DNA of 64,000 nucleotides from Falsiroseomonas frigidaquae (GTDB lineage Bacteria; Pseudomonadota; Alphaproteobacteria; Acetobacterales; Acetobacteraceae): positions 248,001 to 312,000 of the forward strand of contig NZ_JAAVTX010000005.1 in assembly GCF_012163145.1 (NCBI RefSeq). The letters are read 5' to 3'. This document shows positions 1 through 7,442 of the stretch, piece after piece (the stretch's first letter is position 1; each line of letters opens with the position of its first letter). The position numbers and the translations under genes were made by a program. Below the pieces are notes generated by a model. That model was not told the origin of the DNA and searched no databases. It saw only the letters and a list, made by a program, of their open reading frames with translations.

Positions 1-39
1 GGAGGTGGCCGACGGTCTTGCGGGGGAGGAAGACTGAAC

Positions 40-837
40 TCAGTCGGCGAGAAAATCCCGCACCAGCGCCGCCGTCGCATCCGGGTCGGAGGCGGCGACG
101 TGGTAGCTGTCATTGTCCAGCACGACGAGGCGGGAGCCGGCGATACGCTCCTGCCAGGCCCTCACCTCATCCACCGAGCCGAGGCCGCTGCCCGTGGTGG
201 TGACCACCAGCGTCGGAGCCCGGATGGCCCCCACTTCCGCCGTAACATCGACGCTGGGCACCATCTGGAGAAAACCCTCCAGTGTGGAGGCGGCCGTGCG
301 GCCCATCATCTGCGTCCACCAGGCCAGCGCCGGCGCACTCATCCGCGTCCCCATGCGGCCGGCATTCGATGCCGCGACCCAGGCCGGCACACCCTCCGCC
401 GCGATTTGCGCGCGCCAGCCCGGCGTGCGCCCGGCCATGTTGGTGAGGGACGCCGGGCCGCCGAGCACCGCCAGCTTCTCCACAAGTTCGGGATGCCGCG
501 CGGCCACGGCCAGGGCGATGGTCCCGCCGATCTTGCCGCCGACCAGATGCACGCGCGGCACGCCGAGGTGCCGGATCAGCGCCACCACGTCGTCCACCAG
601 CCGGTCGAAGCGCCAGGGATGATCCGCCGGCATCGGAGTCGATCCGCCATAGCCACGCAGGTCGAGCCGTACCACGCGCGCCTGGCGCGACAGAGCGGGG
701 ACGAAGGCCCGGAACGCCTCGCCGCTCTCGGCCAGGCCGTGCAGCAGCAGCACGGTGGGCGCCGGCGCCCAGGGATCGGTGAAGTCGTCCACCGCATAGG
801 CGAGCGTAACGCCCGGGGAAACCTCGAAATGGGGCAT
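40..837 (-). CDS. Alpha/beta-fold hydrolase, nucleophile serine replaced
   Basis: 265 aa. The fold is recognisable from the HGLAESG oxyanion stretch near residue 30, the RGYGGS segment near 60 and a C-terminal histidine in NDSYHVAA. At the nucleophile elbow, where this superfamily normally reads G-x-S-x-G, the protein reads GGKIG, so lysine replaces the catalytic serine. Ordinary ester hydrolysis is therefore doubtful; some family members act as lyases or have non-canonical roles. The ATG at 837 is chosen because longer versions run into the neighbouring SDR gene. It lies 11 nt downstream of that SDR gene on the same strand, so the two are probably co-transcribed and may act on one substrate. 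Family call is firm, function open. Confidence 0.85.
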   Translation of the reverse strand: MPHFEVSPGVTLAYAVDDFTDPWAPAPTVLLLHGLAESGEAFRAFVPALSRQARVVRLDLRGYGGSTPMPADHPWRFDRLVDDVVALIRHLGVPRVHLVGGKIGGTIALAVAARHPELVEKLAVLGGPASLTNMAGRTPGWRAQIAAEGVPAWVAASNAGRMGTRMSAPALAWWTQMMGRTAASTLEGFLQMVPSVDVTAEVGAIRAPTLVVTTTGSGLGSVDEVRAWQERIAGSRLVVLDNDSYHVAASDPDATAALVRDFLAD

Positions 838-848
838 GGGCCAGAACC

Positions 849-1637
849 TCAGATGCAGCGGGTGCCGCCGCCGTCGATGTCGATGTTGGTGCCGGTGATG
901 AAGCCGGCGCGGTCGGAGCACAGGAAGGCCACCAGGCCGGAGACCTCCTCCGCCGTGCCCAGCCGGCCCATGGCGACGGAGCCGATGGCCGCGGCATTCT
1001 CCGCCTCCGGATCCCGCCCGCTGCCGGCCGCGCCCTGGGCGACCAGCGCATCCCAGCGCGGGGTCGCGATCGGGCCGGGATTCACCCCCACCACCAGCAC
1101 GTTGTCCGGCGCGCAATCCTGCGCCAGCGCATGGGTGAAGCTGAGCAGCGAGGCGTTCACGCTGGAGCCGACGATATAGGTGGCGCGCGGCTGGTGGCCG
1201 GACCGGCCGATGATGTTGATCACCCGCCCCCAGCGCCGCATCCGCATCGGCGGCACCAGCAGCCGGGCGCAGCGCATGTAGCCCATCAGCTTGAGGTCCA
1301 GCGACTTGCGCCAGGTGGCGTCGTCGCTGTCTGCGATGCGGCCCATCGGCGTGGCGCCGGCATTGTTCACCAGGATGTCGATCACCCCGAGCGCCGCTTC
1401 CGCCTGCGCCACGGCCGCTTCCAGCGCCGCGCCATCCACCAGGTCCACCGCGATCGGCACGGTGCGGCTGCCGGTTTCCGCGGCGATGGCGGCGGCGGCC
1501 TCGGCCAGGCGTTCCGCGCCGCGCGCCAGCATGGCAACGGCGACGCCCTCCGCCGCCAATTCGCGGGCGATGGCCCGGCCGATGCCCATGGAGGCGCCGG
1601 TCACCAGCGCCGTCCTGCCCTTCAGGCCGAGTTCCAT
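849..1637 (-). CDS. Short-chain dehydrogenase/reductase (SDR), catalytic lysine missing
   Basis: 262 aa, normal length for a classical SDR. The Rossmann motif TGASMGIG near residue 14 and the NNAG motif near 90 are present, followed by a late NPGP motif. The catalytic segment reads Y-I-V-G-S where classical SDRs have Y-x-x-x-K, so the lysine that lowers the tyrosine pKa is replaced by serine. The ATG at 1637 is preceded by a GGGAAGGG Shine-Dalgarno-like stretch. It forms a two-gene unit with the downstream alpha/beta hydrolase. NAD(P) binding is likely; the reaction cannot be named. Confidence 0.85.
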   Translation of the reverse strand: MELGLKGRTALVTGASMGIGRAIARELAAEGVAVAMLARGAERLAEAAAAIAAETGSRTVPIAVDLVDGAALEAAVAQAEAALGVIDILVNNAGATPMGRIADSDDATWRKSLDLKLMGYMRCARLLVPPMRMRRWGRVINIIGRSGHQPRATYIVGSSVNASLLSFTHALAQDCAPDNVLVVGVNPGPIATPRWDALVAQGAAGSGRDPEAENAAAIGSVAMGRLGTAEEVSGLVAFLCSDRAGFITGTNIDIDGGGTRCI

Positions 1638-1746
1638 GGCCACGCCCTTCCCCGCATTCGCCACCCGCACAGGCCGCGCCCTGGCGCCGCTGTCAACCGG
1701 GGGGCGCTTGCGGAAGCGCGGGTCGCACCTCAGATGGCGCGTGAAG

Positions 1747-2517
1747 ATGCAGATCCTCAAGACCACCCTGACCCTGTTCGCCCTGTTCTTCCTGCTGCCG
1801 CTCGGCGTTTCCGCGGCGATCTACCAATGGGACGGCATCGGCCCGGCCTGGCGGCTGGCGGACCGCAGCAGCGCCGGCCTGCTGCCCCCGGCGGCCGCGA
1901 AGCAGGAGGCGGTGGTGCGGGTCTTCGCCGCCCCCACGGTGCGCTGGCGCGGCATCTTCGCGGTGCATAGCTGGGTGGTGCTGAAGCCCGAGGGGGCGGA
2001 TGCCTATACGCGCTACGACTACACCGCCTGGGGCGACCCGATCCGGGTGAACGGCTTCGAGGCGGATGGCCGCTGGTTCGGCCGCCTGCCGCAACTGGTC
2101 TTCGCCGCGGATGGGCCGGAGGCGGCGGCGATGATCCCGCGCATGCAGGCCGCCATCGCGGACTATGCCTGGCGCAACCGCGGTGACTACCGGGTCTGGC
2201 CTGGCCCCAACTCCAACACCTTCGTCGCCGCCGTGCTGGATGCGGTGCCGGGGGTGCAGGCGGCGCTGCCGCCCAACGCCATCGGCAAGGACTTCCCGCA
2301 TGATGGCCGCTGGCTGCGCTGGACCGGGTCCGGCACCGGCTTCCGGCTGACGCTTGGCGGCTATGCCGGGCTGACCCTGGGCTGGGTGGAGGGGCTGGAG
2401 GTGAACATCCTCGGCGCCGTCGCCGGGCTGGACCTGCGCCGCCCGGCGATCAAGCTGCCCGGTCTCGGGCGGCTCGGGCTGGACCCGGTACCAGAGGCTG
2501 CGGCGGCCCAACCGTAG
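1747..2517 (+). CDS. DUF3750 family protein
   Basis: 256 aa from ATG 1747; an in-frame GTG at 1741 is an alternative start. A hydrophobic N-terminal segment (about residues 5-22) looks like a signal peptide or anchor. The middle matches DUF3750: a VHSWVVLKP-type block, RVNGFEADGRWFG, WPGPNSNTF and NAIGKDF. The family is found in proteobacteria and has no established activity; the conserved H, N and D residues suggest an enzyme, which is inference. The gene starts about 110 nt from the divergent SDR, so the two share an upstream region. Confidence 0.8.
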   Translation: MQILKTTLTLFALFFLLPLGVSAAIYQWDGIGPAWRLADRSSAGLLPPAAAKQEAVVRVFAAPTVRWRGIFAVHSWVVLKPEGADAYTRYDYTAWGDPIRVNGFEADGRWFGRLPQLVFAADGPEAAAMIPRMQAAIADYAWRNRGDYRVWPGPNSNTFVAAVLDAVPGVQAALPPNAIGKDFPHDGRWLRWTGSGTGFRLTLGGYAGLTLGWVEGLEVNILGAVAGLDLRRPAIKLPGLGRLGLDPVPEAAAAQP

Positions 2518-2527
2518 GACAGGCCCG

Positions 2528-2544
2528 GGCTGCGCGGCGCAGCC
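2528..2544 (+). terminator. Short GC palindrome after the DUF3750 gene
   Basis: GGCTGCG and CGCAGCC flank a 3-nt loop just after the stop at 2517. There is no T-run, so it is a weak terminator candidate or simply transcript-end structure. Confidence 0.3.
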
Positions 2545-2706
2545 GCAGGGGCGGGGCGCAGCCGAAACGCAGCCGGTTCAAGCAATTTGAGATGCGGGAT
2601 GAACGAACCGCGCCGGGCGGCGTTGTCACCAGGATGCTTGCGCGCCCGGCACATCGGGCCGGGCGCCTGGCAGGAATGTTCGATCCACTTCCCAAGGAAG
2701 GAAACG

Positions 2707-3153
2707 ATGATGCGCCTTGTGGCAACTGCCGCCGTGCTGGGCCTGTTGGGGGCCTCCGCCGCCTTCGCCCAGGGGCCGCGCGGTCCGGACCGGGAGCCCA
2801 GCGTCACCGACCATGTGCAGACTGTGCGCGATCTCGCTGGCGTCTGCGACCCGGATGTCCGCGGGATGCGCCGGCTTGAGGCGATCGCCTATTGCCAGGG
2901 CTTCCTGACCGGTGCGGGCCAGTTCCACGCGCTGCTCTACCCGGAGGGTGGTCCCGTGCGGCCGCTGTTCTGCGTGACCAGCCCCGGACCTTCCGTCGCG
3001 CAGACCGGCCTCGGCTTCGCGGCCTGGGCGCGGGCCAATCCGCGCTATGCCAATGAGCCCGCGCTGGACGGCTTCCTGCGCTACGCCCAGGCGGAGTTCC
3101 CCTGCGCGACGGCGCCGACCCGGCCCTCGCGTCCGACCCGCCCGAACCGCTGA
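2707..3153 (+). CDS. Secreted Rap1a/Tai-family protein
   Basis: 148 aa. A signal peptide of about 22 residues ends in ASAAFAQ. The mature part has the spaced cysteines and layout of the Rap1a/Tai family: C-D near 46, YCQGFLTGAGQ, FCV, and a final FPC before a Pro/Arg/Thr-rich tail. Family founders are periplasmic immunity proteins against type VI amidase effectors, but no effector or secretion gene is nearby, so a general periplasmic role is as likely. ATG 2707 is preceded by AAGGAAGG, a strong ribosome site. A small lipoprotein gene follows after 17 nt. Confidence 0.65.
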   Translation: MMRLVATAAVLGLLGASAAFAQGPRGPDREPSVTDHVQTVRDLAGVCDPDVRGMRRLEAIAYCQGFLTGAGQFHALLYPEGGPVRPLFCVTSPGPSVAQTGLGFAAWARANPRYANEPALDGFLRYAQAEFPCATAPTRPSRPTRPNR

Positions 3154-3170
3154 GCGAAAGGAGACCCATC

Positions 3171-3464
3171 ATGCGCGCCTTGCGCCTCGTTCTTCCCCTG
3201 GTCGCGGCCCTCGGCCTGTCGGCCTGCGGCGACCTCAACCCAACCCAGCAGCGCGTCGCGACCGGCGCGCTGGGTGGCGGCGCGGCTGGTGGCCTGATTG
3301 GCTCCTTCAGCGGCAATACCGGGCTGGGGGCCCTGCTCGGCGCCGGCGTCGGTGGGGCCGGCGGCTTCCTGTATGACCAGTCGCAGTCCCGCTACGATGA
3401 TCGCCGCGCTCCGCCGCGCTACGACAACCGGCGTCGCGGCGACGACAGGCGCTACCGGCGCTGA
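3171..3464 (+). CDS. Small glycine-zipper lipoprotein
   Basis: 97 aa. A lipoprotein signal ends at the lipobox L-S-A-C with the lipidated cysteine at 19. The next 45 residues are a glycine-zipper-like membrane segment (GALGGGAAGGLIG, then LGALLGAGVGGAGG), followed by a charged Tyr/Asp/Arg-rich tail. Such proteins usually insert in the outer membrane or bind the envelope. AAAGGAG precedes the ATG. It sits 17 nt after the Rap1a-like gene and probably shares its transcript. Confidence 0.8.
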   Translation: MRALRLVLPLVAALGLSACGDLNPTQQRVATGALGGGAAGGLIGSFSGNTGLGALLGAGVGGAGGFLYDQSQSRYDDRRAPPRYDNRRRGDDRRYRR

Positions 3465-3470
3465 GCCTTG

Positions 3471-3512
3471 CCAGCTTCCCGGAATGGCCGCTACGGCCGC
3501 CCGGGAAGCTGG
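3471..3512 (+). promoter_or_regulatory. 11-bp perfect hairpin ending in the next gene's ribosome site
   Basis: CCAGCTTCCCG (3471-3481) pairs perfectly with CGGGAAGCTGG (3502-3512), with an inner GGCCG/CGGCC stem in the loop. The right arm runs into GGAG (3511-3514), the only Shine-Dalgarno sequence of the M23 gene starting at 3521. It may terminate the upstream lipoprotein transcript or mask translation of the peptidase. The following ttt is too short for a classic terminator. Confidence 0.55.
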
Positions 3513-3520
3513 AGTTTCGC

Positions 3521-4009
3521 ATGCGGGCGGTGGCGCTGACGATCTTGCTGCTGTCGGCGCCTGCCCTGGCCGAACCCCGGATGTCCGGGCCGGCACCAGG
3601 CGCGCTGGCTGCTCCCCTGCGCCCCGCCTGCATCTCCTCGCCCTTCGGCCCCCGGGCGGAAGCCGGCCCTCGTGCCTCACGCGAGCATCGCGGCATCGAC
3701 ATTCCCGCCCCGGCCGGCGCCTGGGTGGTGGCGGCCGAGGCCGGCCAGGTGGTGGCCGTACGCCGGCGCGGCGCGGCGGGGCTTGAGGTGGAGATCCGCC
3801 ATGCCGGCGGCCATGCCACCCGCTACGCCCATCTCGGCAGCATCGCCCCGGCGCTCGCCTCCGGCCGGCGCCGGGTGGCGCAGGGCGAAAGGCTGGGCCG
3901 CATCGGCCGCAGCGGCATCACCTACGGAACCCACCTGCATTTCGAGGTTGTGGTGCGTGGCCAACCGGTGGACCCGGCGCGCTTCCTGACACTGCCGCCC
4001 TGCGGCTGA
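3521..4009 (+). CDS. Secreted M23-family metallopeptidase (LytM domain)
   Basis: 162 aa, so mostly signal peptide (about 17 residues, ending PALA) plus one compact LytM domain. The zinc ligands are visible as H56-R-G-I-D60 and the THLHFEV motif near 137-143. Family members cut peptidoglycan cross-links, or regulate amidases if degenerate; here the key His and Asp residues are present, so activity is plausible. There is no coiled coil or LysM domain. It follows the lipoprotein gene after a stable hairpin that overlaps its ribosome site. Confidence 0.85.
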   Translation: MRAVALTILLLSAPALAEPRMSGPAPGALAAPLRPACISSPFGPRAEAGPRASREHRGIDIPAPAGAWVVAAEAGQVVAVRRRGAAGLEVEIRHAGGHATRYAHLGSIAPALASGRRRVAQGERLGRIGRSGITYGTHLHFEVVVRGQPVDPARFLTLPPCG

Positions 4010-4033
4010 CCCTGGCATTGCCGCTCGCGGATG

Positions 4034-4077
4034 GTCGCCGCTCCGCGGCTGGCCGGCCGTCGCCGCTCCGCGGCTGG
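4034..4077 (+). repeat. Two 19-nt direct repeats before the LysR gene
   Basis: GTCGCCGCTCCGCGGCTGG occurs at 4034-4052 and 4059-4077, a 25-nt period. Each copy holds the dyad CCGCGG. They lie between the peptidase stop and the LysR start and could be regulator half sites, or simply a local duplication. Confidence 0.6.
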
Positions 4078-4138
4078 TGCCGCGGAACCAAACGCCCCAT
4101 CGCGGCGAAGCCAGGCCAGCACAGGGTTGGGCACGCCA

Positions 4139-5062
4139 ATGGAACTCCGCGAGATGGGCTACTTCCTGGCGGCGAGCCAGACGCTGCACTTCACCCGCGC
4201 CGCCGCGCTCTGCGGTGTGACGCAGCCCACCCTCACCCGCGGCATCCAGAAGCTGGAGAAGGAACTCGGCGCGCCGCTTTTCGCCCGCGAGGGCGGGACG
4301 ACGCATCTGACGGCGCTCGGCCGCCTGATGCAGCCGCGCATCGAGGATATCGTCGCCCGCAGCCAGTCGGCGCGAAAGCAGGCCTCGCTGCATCTGCGGC
4401 GGCAGGGCTGCGACCTGCGGCTCGGCGTGATGTGCTCGCTCGGGCCGTCGCGCTTCGGGGCGCTGCTCGGGCGGTTCCGGCTGGCGGAGCCGGGCATCGA
4501 CATCAGCCTGTCCGATGCAACGCCCGACCGCTTGGCGGAACAGCTGCTGCAGGGCGATCTCGACGCCGCGCTGATGGTGCAGCCGGAAGCCTACCATGAG
4601 CGGTTGAAGCCGGAGCCGCTCTATGCCGAGCGCTTCCTGGTGGCCTGCGCCCCGAGCCACCCCTTCGCCGCGCGAAGGTCCATCGCCATGCGGGACATGG
4701 ATGGCCAGGCCTATCTGTCGCGGATCAATTGCGAGCATCGCGACGTGCTGCGCGAACATCTGGCCGCCGCCGGCGCCCGGCTGGTCAGCGCCTGCCGCAG
4801 CGAGCGGGAGGACTGGATCCAGTGCCTGGTCGCCGCCGGCATGGGCGTATGCTTCCTGCCCGAATTCAGCGCGGTGCAGAACGGGCTGGTGCTGCGCCCG
4901 GTGGAGGATGCGCCGCTGGCGCGCCAGGTGTGCCTGGTGACGGTGGTCGGCCGCCGCTGGTCCGGCCCCCTGGCGCGCTTCGTGGATGTGCTGCGGCGAA
5001 CACGCTTCGCAGCGCCCGTGGCGAATGACCAGCCCCATGCGCCGCGTGCATTGTTCCGATAG
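4139..5062 (+). CDS. LysR-family transcriptional regulator
   Basis: 307 aa. The winged helix is at the N-terminus (residues 1-60: MELREMGYF, then AALCGVTQPTLTRGIQKLEKELG, LFAREG). A LysR substrate domain follows from about 90, with a late GMGVCFLPE segment typical of ligand-pocket strands. ATG 4139 gives the canonical LysR start; upstream in-frame starts would only add low-complexity sequence. It is not divergent from any gene, so its target cannot be read from position. The 25-nt-spaced repeats just upstream could be autoregulatory sites. Confidence 0.88.
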   Translation: MELREMGYFLAASQTLHFTRAAALCGVTQPTLTRGIQKLEKELGAPLFAREGGTTHLTALGRLMQPRIEDIVARSQSARKQASLHLRRQGCDLRLGVMCSLGPSRFGALLGRFRLAEPGIDISLSDATPDRLAEQLLQGDLDAALMVQPEAYHERLKPEPLYAERFLVACAPSHPFAARRSIAMRDMDGQAYLSRINCEHRDVLREHLAAAGARLVSACRSEREDWIQCLVAAGMGVCFLPEFSAVQNGLVLRPVEDAPLARQVCLVTVVGRRWSGPLARFVDVLRRTRFAAPVANDQPHAPRALFR

Positions 5063-5156
5063 CCGCGACGTATCAGGGCTGCGCTGGCGCGGCGTCATCC
5101 TGAATCCTGGGGTGGACCGTGGCGCCCTGCCGCGGCGCCCTATCGGAGACGCCGAC

Positions 5157-5525
5157 ATGACGACGACCCGCAAGACAATCCTGGCCACCGCCGCGCTGCT
5201 GCTGGCCGCCCCGATCATCACCGCCGGCGCCCTCACCACCAGCGCCGTGGCGCAGAGCTACCCGCGTGTCACCGGCACGGGCGAGAACATGATGGTGGAT
5301 TACGGCCCGATGGGCCAGGGAACCCTGGTCGGCGGCGGCCGCGTGATGGTGTCGGACCCGACCGGCATGGATGTGCGGGTCGTGCATTTCGACGCCGTCT
5401 TCGCGCAGGCGCCGCGCCCCGGCTATGTGCCGCTGACCATCGGCTCCGGTGAATCGCAGCAGACGGTGTATGTTCCCGAAGCGATGGTGGACATGATGCG
5501 CCGCGCGCGCGGCAGCCAGCGCTGA
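5157..5525 (+). CDS. Small secreted protein of unknown function
   Basis: 122 aa. A signal peptide of about 33 residues ends in TSAVAQ. The mature part (YPRVTGTGENMMVDYGP, then GGGRVMV) is short, probably beta-rich, without cysteines. I do not recognise a family. CGGAG eight nt before ATG 5157 supports the start. It lies alone, 94 nt after the LysR gene, and is followed by a strong hairpin. Confidence 0.7.
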   Translation: MTTTRKTILATAALLLAAPIITAGALTTSAVAQSYPRVTGTGENMMVDYGPMGQGTLVGGGRVMVSDPTGMDVRVVHFDAVFAQAPRPGYVPLTIGSGESQQTVYVPEAMVDMMRRARGSQR

Positions 5526-5537
5526 TCTGCGCCCATC

Positions 5538-5581
5538 CGGCCGCACCGCGCGGGCCGCTCATTCCAGTCGCGGTGTGGCCG
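5538..5581 (+). terminator. 13-bp hairpin after the secreted-protein gene
   Basis: The arms 5538-5550 and 5569-5581 pair over 13 bp with one G-T wobble. Only two T follow, so intrinsic termination is possible but not textbook. Confidence 0.5.
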
Positions 5582-5688
5582 TTCACTGCGGGTAAAGGGG
5601 TTCACCCGCAACCTGTTTCCTCCGCCAGGCGTTCCGGACCAGCCGGCTTCGGGCTATGCTGCGATGCGGCATGAGGAGTGGAACAGCA

Positions 5689-5898
5689 ATGACCGAACGG
5701 CAGATCTGGGTGGTCTGGGGTGGCGTCTTCACCGATACCAACTTCACGGTACTGGAGAAGGGGACGGAGGAGCTGCACGGCCCCTACCACGACGAGGCCA
5801 CCGCCAACCGTGCCTGGCAGGACCATATGCGGCGCAAGGTGGATATCGCCACGCACCGGCTGTTCGTGATGCTGGCGACCCCGACCAAAGCCGCCTGA
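5689..5898 (+). CDS. DUF4170 family protein
   Basis: 69 aa from ATG 5689, with GGAG upstream. It matches the short alphaproteobacterial DUF4170 family: an IWVVWGGVFTDTNF start, a G-T-E-E-L-H-G-P-Y middle and a DEATANRAW helix, ending with a RLFVML strand. No function has been assigned to the family. The protein is compact and lacks signal or membrane segments. It is convergent with the sterol-desaturase-like gene 10 nt away. Confidence 0.75.
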   Translation: MTERQIWVVWGGVFTDTNFTVLEKGTEELHGPYHDEATANRAWQDHMRRKVDIATHRLFVMLATPTKAA

Positions 5899-5908
5899 GG
5901 CACCGGGT

Positions 5909-6868
5909 CTACGGCTTCGGCACCTGCGAGGATTTCGGCACCTGCCGGCGCCGCCCGAAGGCGGCGCGCAGCCCGGCCACCTGCTGCGCCAGGAAGCCGC
6001 CGGTGACGATCGCCGGGTCCGCCCCCGGAACCCCGGTGGCGGGAAAATGGCGCCGGTTCCAGTCGGCGGTGCCGAACATCCAGTCCCAGACCGGCAGTAG
6101 CACGCCGTAATTCACCCCCTGCACATCGGTTGCCTGTTCGCCGTGATGCGCGCGGTGGAAGCGGGGCGAGACCAACAGGCGCTCGCCCAGACTCCCGAAA
6201 TGCACCCGCGCATTGGCATGCGACAGCGATTCAACGATCCGCGTGACCAGCACGATCACCGGGAACTGCGCCGGCGGCACGCCGATCACCAGCGCCAGCA
6301 AGCCGAGCCACACCGCGGCAATCACGTCGTCCAGCAGGTGGTTCCGGTCATCGGTCCAGAAGGTCATCTGCTTCTGCGCATGGTGCACCGCATGCAGTTC
6401 CCACCACCAGGGAATGGCGTGCTGCAGCCGGTGGCGCCAGTACTCGCCGAAATCGAGCACCACGATATAGACCGCCAGCGCCACCAGCGGCGCCTGCCGC
6501 AGTGCCGGGAACAGCGATTCCAGCGTCGGCGGCACCGCGCCGAAATCCACGATGGTGCCGTGCAGCCAGACCTGCAGCGGCCGGAACAGCACGAACACCG
6601 CCAGTGGCAGGATGCCGAGGCGGATCAGCAGCGTGTAGAGGATGTCGGTCCGCACCGGCGCATGGTCGTCCCACCGCTCCACCGGTCGCCACTTCTCCAG
6701 TGTGCCGCACAGGACGATGCAGACGCCGATCTGCACCAGGCCGAGCAGCGCGAAGCCCAGCCAGTCGAAGGCCTCCTCCTCCCACGCCATCAGCCCCAGA
6801 TCGTAGAGCGCCGGGATCAGCCAGGCCTCATGGATCGTGGCGCGGATGGCGTCGAGAAGGTCGATCAT
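5909..6868 (-). CDS. Sterol desaturase / fatty acid hydroxylase family membrane protein
   Basis: 319 aa with about four to five hydrophobic segments. The family's histidine clusters, which hold the di-iron centre, are visible: HRLQH near 165, HAVHH near 177 and FHRAHH near 257. These enzymes hydroxylate or desaturate lipids using O2; the substrate here is unknown (hopanoid, ornithine lipid or carotenoid are candidates). The start overlaps the stop of the MntR-type gene by ATGA (6865-6868), so it is translationally coupled to a metal regulator and lies at the end of a metal-transport operon. That suggests expression tied to iron/manganese status. Confidence 0.88.
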   Translation of the reverse strand: MIDLLDAIRATIHEAWLIPALYDLGLMAWEEEAFDWLGFALLGLVQIGVCIVLCGTLEKWRPVERWDDHAPVRTDILYTLLIRLGILPLAVFVLFRPLQVWLHGTIVDFGAVPPTLESLFPALRQAPLVALAVYIVVLDFGEYWRHRLQHAIPWWWELHAVHHAQKQMTFWTDDRNHLLDDVIAAVWLGLLALVIGVPPAQFPVIVLVTRIVESLSHANARVHFGSLGERLLVSPRFHRAHHGEQATDVQGVNYGVLLPVWDWMFGTADWNRRHFPATGVPGADPAIVTGGFLAQQVAGLRAAFGRRRQVPKSSQVPKP

Positions 6869-7359
6869 CCGGGTGCCTTGCCCCCTTCGGCCAGGAAACG
6901 CTCGAAGGCGGCGAGCGTGGCGTCGCTGACATGGTGCTCGATGCCCTCGGCATCCGCCTCCGCGATGTCGGCCGGCACGCCGAGGGCGGCGAGGAAGGCG
7001 ACCACCGTCTGGTGCCGGGCGCGGACGCGGCGGGCCAGTTCGTGCCCCGCCTCGGTCAGGAAGACGCCGCGATAGGGCTTGGAATGGGCCAGCCCGTCAC
7101 GCTTCAGCCGGCCGATGGTCTTGATGGCGGTGGCATGGGTGACGCCGAGGCGGCGGGCAATATCGGTCGGTCGCGCCTCCGCATCCCGCTCCAGCAGATC
7201 CGCGATGATCTCGACATAATCCTCCGCCAACGCGGCGGCGCGGGCGGTGCGGGCGGAGGCGTGGCGCGCGGCCTCATCCGCCCCTTCCGGCCCCCCATGG
7301 TCGGAAAGCTCAGGCAGCTCGGGCGGGTCGGGGTCCGGGCAGGAATCGGCCGTGGTCAT
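6865..7359 (-). CDS. mntR: MntR/DtxR-type manganese-dependent regulator
   Basis: 164 aa. After an acidic N-terminal extension of about 45 residues comes the DtxR-family winged helix (DYVEIIADLLERDAEARPTD, then LGVTHATAIKTIGRLKRDG). The dimerisation helices follow, carrying metal-ligand candidates E and H in EGIEHHVSDATL. This is the E. coli MntR-like layout without an SH3 domain. It is probably the repressor of the adjacent sitABCD-type genes, expressed 83 nt downstream of the last permease. The exact metal is inferred from context. Confidence 0.85.
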   Translation of the reverse strand: MTTADSCPDPDPPELPELSDHGGPEGADEAARHASARTARAAALAEDYVEIIADLLERDAEARPTDIARRLGVTHATAIKTIGRLKRDGLAHSKPYRGVFLTEAGHELARRVRARHQTVVAFLAALGVPADIAEADAEGIEHHVSDATLAAFERFLAEGGKAPG

Positions 7360-7384
7360 GCGGCGGGTTTAGCACCCGGGAATG

Positions 7385-7409
7385 GCCGGTGCCAATTTGT
7401 GGCACCGGC
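7385..7409 (-). terminator. 9-bp hairpin between the last permease and mntR
   Basis: GCCGGTGCC and GGCACCGGC pair perfectly around a 7-nt A/T-rich loop in the 83-nt gap. No T-run follows on the minus strand. It may partly terminate the transporter transcript or stabilise its 3' end so that mntR is made at a lower level. Confidence 0.5.
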
Positions 7410-7442
7410 TTCACATTATGCCAGGCCGGCCCGTCCGAACCG

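Noticed and set aside
2-37. Possible 3' end of a plus-strand gene (frame 2, ending in TGA at 35-37)
   Set aside because: Only eleven codons are visible and nothing identifies them; an open frame of that length is expected by chance at this GC content.
100-1179. Long open frames antisense to real genes (also 3677-5239, 27641-29527, 38960-41011, 50969-54190)
   Set aside because: They are shadows in GC-rich DNA: arginine/histidine/glutamine-rich products, no family features, fully opposite well-supported genes.
2707-3153. Type VI secretion immunity protein
   Set aside because: The Rap1a/Tai family call is reasonable, but no effector, VgrG or secretion gene lies nearby, so an immunity role is not supported.
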